The translations under genes were made by a program, and so were the position numbers. From an uncultured Lachnospiraceae bacterium (GTDB lineage Bacteria > Bacillota > Clostridia > Lachnospirales > Lachnospiraceae), in the NCBI GenBank assembly GCA_910583605.1, contig CAJTXN010000013.1:13308-77307 (forward strand): DNA of 64,000 nt, read 5' to 3'. Of this stretch, positions 61,681 to 64,000 are shown piece after piece. The notes under the pieces were generated by a model. It had not been told where the DNA came from. It saw nothing but the letters and a program-made list of their open reading frames with translations, and did not search any database. The stretch's first letter is position 1; every line of letters starts with the position of its first letter.

Positions 61681-62704
61681 GAGTGATTCAAAAATAATTT
61701 TAGCTATAGAAAGCTCATGTGATGAAACTGCGGCCTCCGTTGTCAGAAATGGCAGGGAGGTCTTATCAAATGTTATATCTACGCAGATTGAGATTCATAC
61801 TCTTTATGGAGGAGTTGTACCGGAGATTGCTTCCAGAAAACATATTGAAAATATTAATCCCGTAATCCGTCAGGCTCTGAAAGATGCAGATATAACATTT
61901 GATGACATCGATGCAATCGGAGTAACTTATGGCCCGGGACTGGTGGGTGCATTACTGGTAGGTGTTGCCGAAGCAAAGGCGCTTGCTTTTGCACTGGACA
62001 GGCCGTTGGTGGGAGTTCATCATATTGAGGGACATATTTCTGCAAACTATATAGAAAATAAAGAGCTGGAGCCTCCGTTTGTCTGTCTGGTGGTTTCGGG
62101 AGGCCACACGCATCTGGTATTGGTGAATGACTACGGAGAATATGATGTAATCGGACGTACCAGAGACGATGCCGCAGGAGAAGCATTTGATAAAGTGGCC
62201 AGAGCGATTGGTCTGGGATATCCGGGCGGCCCCAAAATAGATAAACTGGCGAAGGAAGGAAATCCCGAGGCTATAGAATTTCCAAGGGCAGCAATTGCGG
62301 GAGCGGAATATGATTTTAGTTTCAGCGGCTTAAAATCATCGGTATTAAATTACATTAATTCCTGTGAAATGAAAGGAATTCAATATAACAGAGCGGATAT
62401 TGCGGCATCTTTTCAAAAAGCCGTAGTAGATGTTCTGGTTTCTCATTCAATGAAGGCATTGAAGAATACCGGATGGAACAAGTTTGCCATTGCAGGCGGA
62501 GTCGCATCAAACAGTGCTGTCAGAAAGGCTTTTACTGACATCTGCAAGAAAGAAAAAATAGATTTTTATTATCCTTCTCCGGTGTATTGTACCGACAATG
62601 CAGCCATGATCGGTGCCGCTGCATATTACGAATTTATAAAAGGCATCACACACGGATATGATTTAAATGCTGTACCAAACTTAAAACTTGGAGAAAGAAT
62701 TTAA
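61673..62704 (+). CDS. tsaD: tRNA N6-adenosine threonylcarbamoyltransferase TsaD
   Basis: 343-aa catalytic subunit for t6A37. It starts with ILAIESSCDETAASVV, then YGGVVPEIASRKHIENI, YGPGLVGALLVGVAEAKALAF, the iron-binding His pair in VGVHHIEGHISAN, the ATP region VSGGHTHLVLV, and the C-terminal CTDNAAMIGAAAYY. It transfers the threonylcarbamoyl group to A37 of tRNA. The start is ambiguous between ATG 61664 and 61673, and neither has a strong site. The gene continues the t6A cluster seen 3 kb upstream. Confidence 0.97.
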   Translation: MNKSDSKIILAIESSCDETAASVVRNGREVLSNVISTQIEIHTLYGGVVPEIASRKHIENINPVIRQALKDADITFDDIDAIGVTYGPGLVGALLVGVAEAKALAFALDRPLVGVHHIEGHISANYIENKELEPPFVCLVVSGGHTHLVLVNDYGEYDVIGRTRDDAAGEAFDKVARAIGLGYPGGPKIDKLAKEGNPEAIEFPRAAIAGAEYDFSFSGLKSSVLNYINSCEMKGIQYNRADIAASFQKAVVDVLVSHSMKALKNTGWNKFAIAGGVASNSAVRKAFTDICKKEKIDFYYPSPVYCTDNAAMIGAAAYYEFIKGITHGYDLNAVPNLKLGERI

Positions 62705-62723
62705 AAGGCGGTGTAACGTATAT

Positions 62724-63428
62724 ATGCGAAATGTGGCAATCATTTTATCGGCCGGCAAAGGAACACGGATGGAAAGCAGCATCTCGAAACAGTATATTGA
62801 TGTGTTGGGAAAACCGGTAATTTATTATACATTAGATGCGTTTGAAAACAGTATAGTGGATGAAATTATACTGGTAATTTCGGAGCAGGACCGGAATTAT
62901 GTGGAAGAAACCATTATAAAGAAATATGGATTTCATAAAATCAAACATCTGGTCTTTGGAGGAAAAGAACGCTATCATTCCGTATATAATGCATTGAAAC
63001 AAGTGGAGGCGGCGGATAATGTTCTGATTCATGACGGGGCCAGACCCCTTATTCTGTCCGGACAGATTGATATGCTGCTGTCTCAGATGAAAACATATAA
63101 AGCATGTATCGCCGGAATGCCTGTAAAAGATACGATTAAAATAGTTGATGAAAATAAATATGTTACGGATACACCGGAACGAAGCAGGATATGGCAGGTA
63201 CAAACACCTCAGGTGTTTCGTTATCCCGAAATCAGGAAAGCCTATGAAAAAATGATGTCTGATGAAAATCCTGCCGTGACGGATGATGCAATGGTTCTGG
63301 AGATGTATGGGGATCCGGATTTAAAAAAGGAAATCCGGTTAGTGGAATTAAGTTATGAGAATATAAAGGTGACAACAAAAGAGGATCTGGTATTTATGAA
63401 AGGGATTCTTTTGAAGCGGGGATGGTAA
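62724..63428 (+). CDS. ispD: 2-C-methyl-D-erythritol 4-phosphate cytidylyltransferase
   Basis: 234-aa nucleotidyltransferase of the MEP isoprenoid pathway, joining CTP and MEP to give CDP-ME. Motifs: AIILSAGKGTRM, SKQYIDVLGKPVIYYTLDAF, GGKERYHSVYNAL, HDGARPL, PVKDTIKIVD, QTPQVFRYP and TDDAMVLE, ending NIKVTTKEDL. The ATG at 62724 begins right at the family's N-terminus; the longer frame from 62688 would overlap tsaD. The 19-nt gap to tsaD suggests one transcript. Confidence 0.95.
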   Translation: MRNVAIILSAGKGTRMESSISKQYIDVLGKPVIYYTLDAFENSIVDEIILVISEQDRNYVEETIIKKYGFHKIKHLVFGGKERYHSVYNALKQVEAADNVLIHDGARPLILSGQIDMLLSQMKTYKACIAGMPVKDTIKIVDENKYVTDTPERSRIWQVQTPQVFRYPEIRKAYEKMMSDENPAVTDDAMVLEMYGDPDLKKEIRLVELSYENIKVTTKEDLVFMKGILLKRGW

Positions 63429-63497
63429 CTTTTGTCACCGTGATTATCATGGTATTCTCTATTACATAAATTATACTGAAAAATTTGCAAAAAAATG

Positions 63498-63526
63498 TTG
63501 ACATTAGAAAGTAAGAATGATATACT
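63498..63526 (+). promoter_or_regulatory. Upstream tRNA-cluster promoter
   Basis: TTGACA, 17-nt spacer, TATACT. A GCGCTG/CAGCGC hairpin follows at 63534-63550. Confidence 0.65.
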
Positions 63527-63580
63527 TTTTTTCGCGCTGAAAAACAGCGCATAAGAAAATAAAATGAAAATAAAAAATGC

Positions 63581-63609
63581 TTGACAAATTATCCGGTATG
63601 AGGTAGAAT
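63581..63609 (+). promoter_or_regulatory. tRNA-Ser promoter
   Basis: TTGACA, 17-nt spacer, TAGAAT, 17 nt before the first tRNA. Confidence 0.8.
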
Positions 63610-63625
63610 GAACAAGCGACGCTTT

Positions 63626-63711
63626 GGAGAGGTATCGAAGTGGTCATAACGAGGCGGTCTTGAAAACCGTTTGTCCGCAAGGGCGCGTGGGTTCGAATCC
63701 CACCCTCTCCG
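63626..63711 (+). tRNA. tRNA-Ser (UGA anticodon)
   Basis: Acceptor GGAGAGG pairs with CCTCTCC plus discriminator G. The anticodon loop CTTGAAA carries TGA. A long variable arm (TTTGTCCGCAAGGGCGC) marks it as a serine tRNA, and the T-loop is GTTCGAATC. The 3' CCA is not encoded. Confidence 0.97.
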
Positions 63712-63749
63712 TTACATAAGTCATAAAGATTTATGGATTGGCTTGACTT

Positions 63750-63838
63750 GGAGAAGTACCCAAGTGGCTGAAGGGGCTCCCCTGGAAAGGGAGTAGGTCG
63801 TTAATAGCGGCGCGAGGGTTCAAATCCCTCCTTCTCCG
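63750..63838 (+). tRNA. tRNA-Ser (GGA anticodon)
   Basis: Acceptor GGAGAAG pairs with CTTCTCC plus discriminator G. The anticodon loop CTGGAAA carries GGA. It has a long serine-type variable arm and T-loop GTTCAAATC. CCA is not encoded. It is 38 nt from the first tRNA, so they are likely co-transcribed. Confidence 0.97.
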
Positions 63839-63883
63839 TTTGGACTTCGTAAAAAAAAGTTGGAAATATTTTGAAAAAACTTC

Positions 63884-63912
63884 TTGACAAAACAACAACG
63901 AAGTGATATAAT
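63884..63912 (+). promoter_or_regulatory. Strong consensus promoter, probably of an rRNA operon
   Basis: TTGACA, 17-nt spacer, TATAAT, both perfect, 46 nt past the second tRNA. Confidence 0.85.
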
Positions 63913-64000
63913 ATTCGAGCTGGTCAAACAGCGAGCCAAACAAATAATGAACATTGAAAACTAAACAGTATCAACCATCCCTGAAAAATTCCAAATTTTT
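63913..64000 (+). other. Probable 16S rRNA leader, cut by the window end
   Basis: The sequence AACATTGAAAACTAAACAG resembles the conserved pre-16S leader (TTTGAAAACTAAAC) of Firmicutes rRNA operons. The mature 16S start is not reached. Confidence 0.6.

Noticed and set aside
63731..63943. Minus-strand 70-aa reading frame with RRRRDLNPRAAINDLLPFQG
   Set aside because: It is the antisense of tRNA-Ser (GGA), a well-known source of false proteins.

Overview
The window is a stretch of Clostridia (Firmicutes) chromosome, most likely from the family Lachnospiraceae. The evidence is the low-to-moderate GC content, strong AGGAGG-type ribosome binding sites, near-consensus sigma-A promoters (TTGACA/TATAAT with 17-nt spacers), two T-box leaders, archaeal-type ApgM next to hom, a single-subunit TrpB2, long-form HPF, and an EF-G-like GTPase fused to a NYN nuclease domain. 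No complete insertion sequence, prophage or CRISPR array is visible. The genus cannot be fixed by eye.

Layout. 1-9.9 kb is accessory: a 5'-truncated HAD phosphatase, a SUFU-domain protein, the frameshifted remains of a PtuA/PtuB-type ATPase-HNH defence module, a MATE pump, a broken small lipoprotein gene, an aldehyde dehydrogenase beside the orphan tail of an iron-type alcohol dehydrogenase, an alpha/beta hydrolase, and an ankyrin/helical-repeat gene pair. 10-13.5 kb holds rarA, an unrecognised 425-aa protein, and a gene graveyard with a shredded nadR and a sliver of a chemotaxis receptor. 13.5-19 kb is a two-component system followed by an FtsX-type ABC transporter, separated by a long palindromic element. 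19-26 kb carries a Rieske-type FAD oxidoreductase, Trp T-box-controlled trpB2, a Cu/Zn superoxide dismutase, a C39-like peptidase, an Asp/Glu racemase and a methyltransferase. 26-29.8 kb is a markedly AT-rich four-gene island (membrane protein, PaaK-like adenylating enzyme, secreted protein, membrane-anchored serine protease) behind a perfect consensus promoter. This looks like a transferred and uncharacterised system.

30-45 kb: a TIR-transmembrane-DUF6273 protein, a DHH phosphoesterase, Tyr T-box and tyrS, a second palindromic element, a YbaK-type deacylase, the translational GTPase-NYN fusion, trmO, argC, a ferritin-like protein, a glycosyltransferase/acetyltransferase/lipoprotein run, a short-chain dehydrogenase, and an SH3-NlpC/P60 cell-wall hydrolase. 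45-64 kb is mostly core: an XRE regulator, a cluster of DnaA boxes, hpf, secA, prfB with its programmed +1 frameshift, cheW, an ACT regulator-hom-apgM (probable threonine pathway) run, tex, the t6A genes tsaE-tsaB-rimI and tsaD, an RNase Z-like hydrolase, ispD, two tRNA-Ser genes, and the promoter and leader of what appears to be an rRNA operon that begins just beyond the window.

How the parts connect. Translation and tRNA biology dominate: TsaE/TsaB/TsaD make t6A and TrmO methylates it; TyrS and a trans-editing deacylase act on aminoacyl-tRNA; HPF, RF2 and the GTPase-NYN protein act on ribosomes. The GTPase-NYN fusion is the most striking single gene. The AT-rich island is the best candidate for an undescribed multi-gene system.
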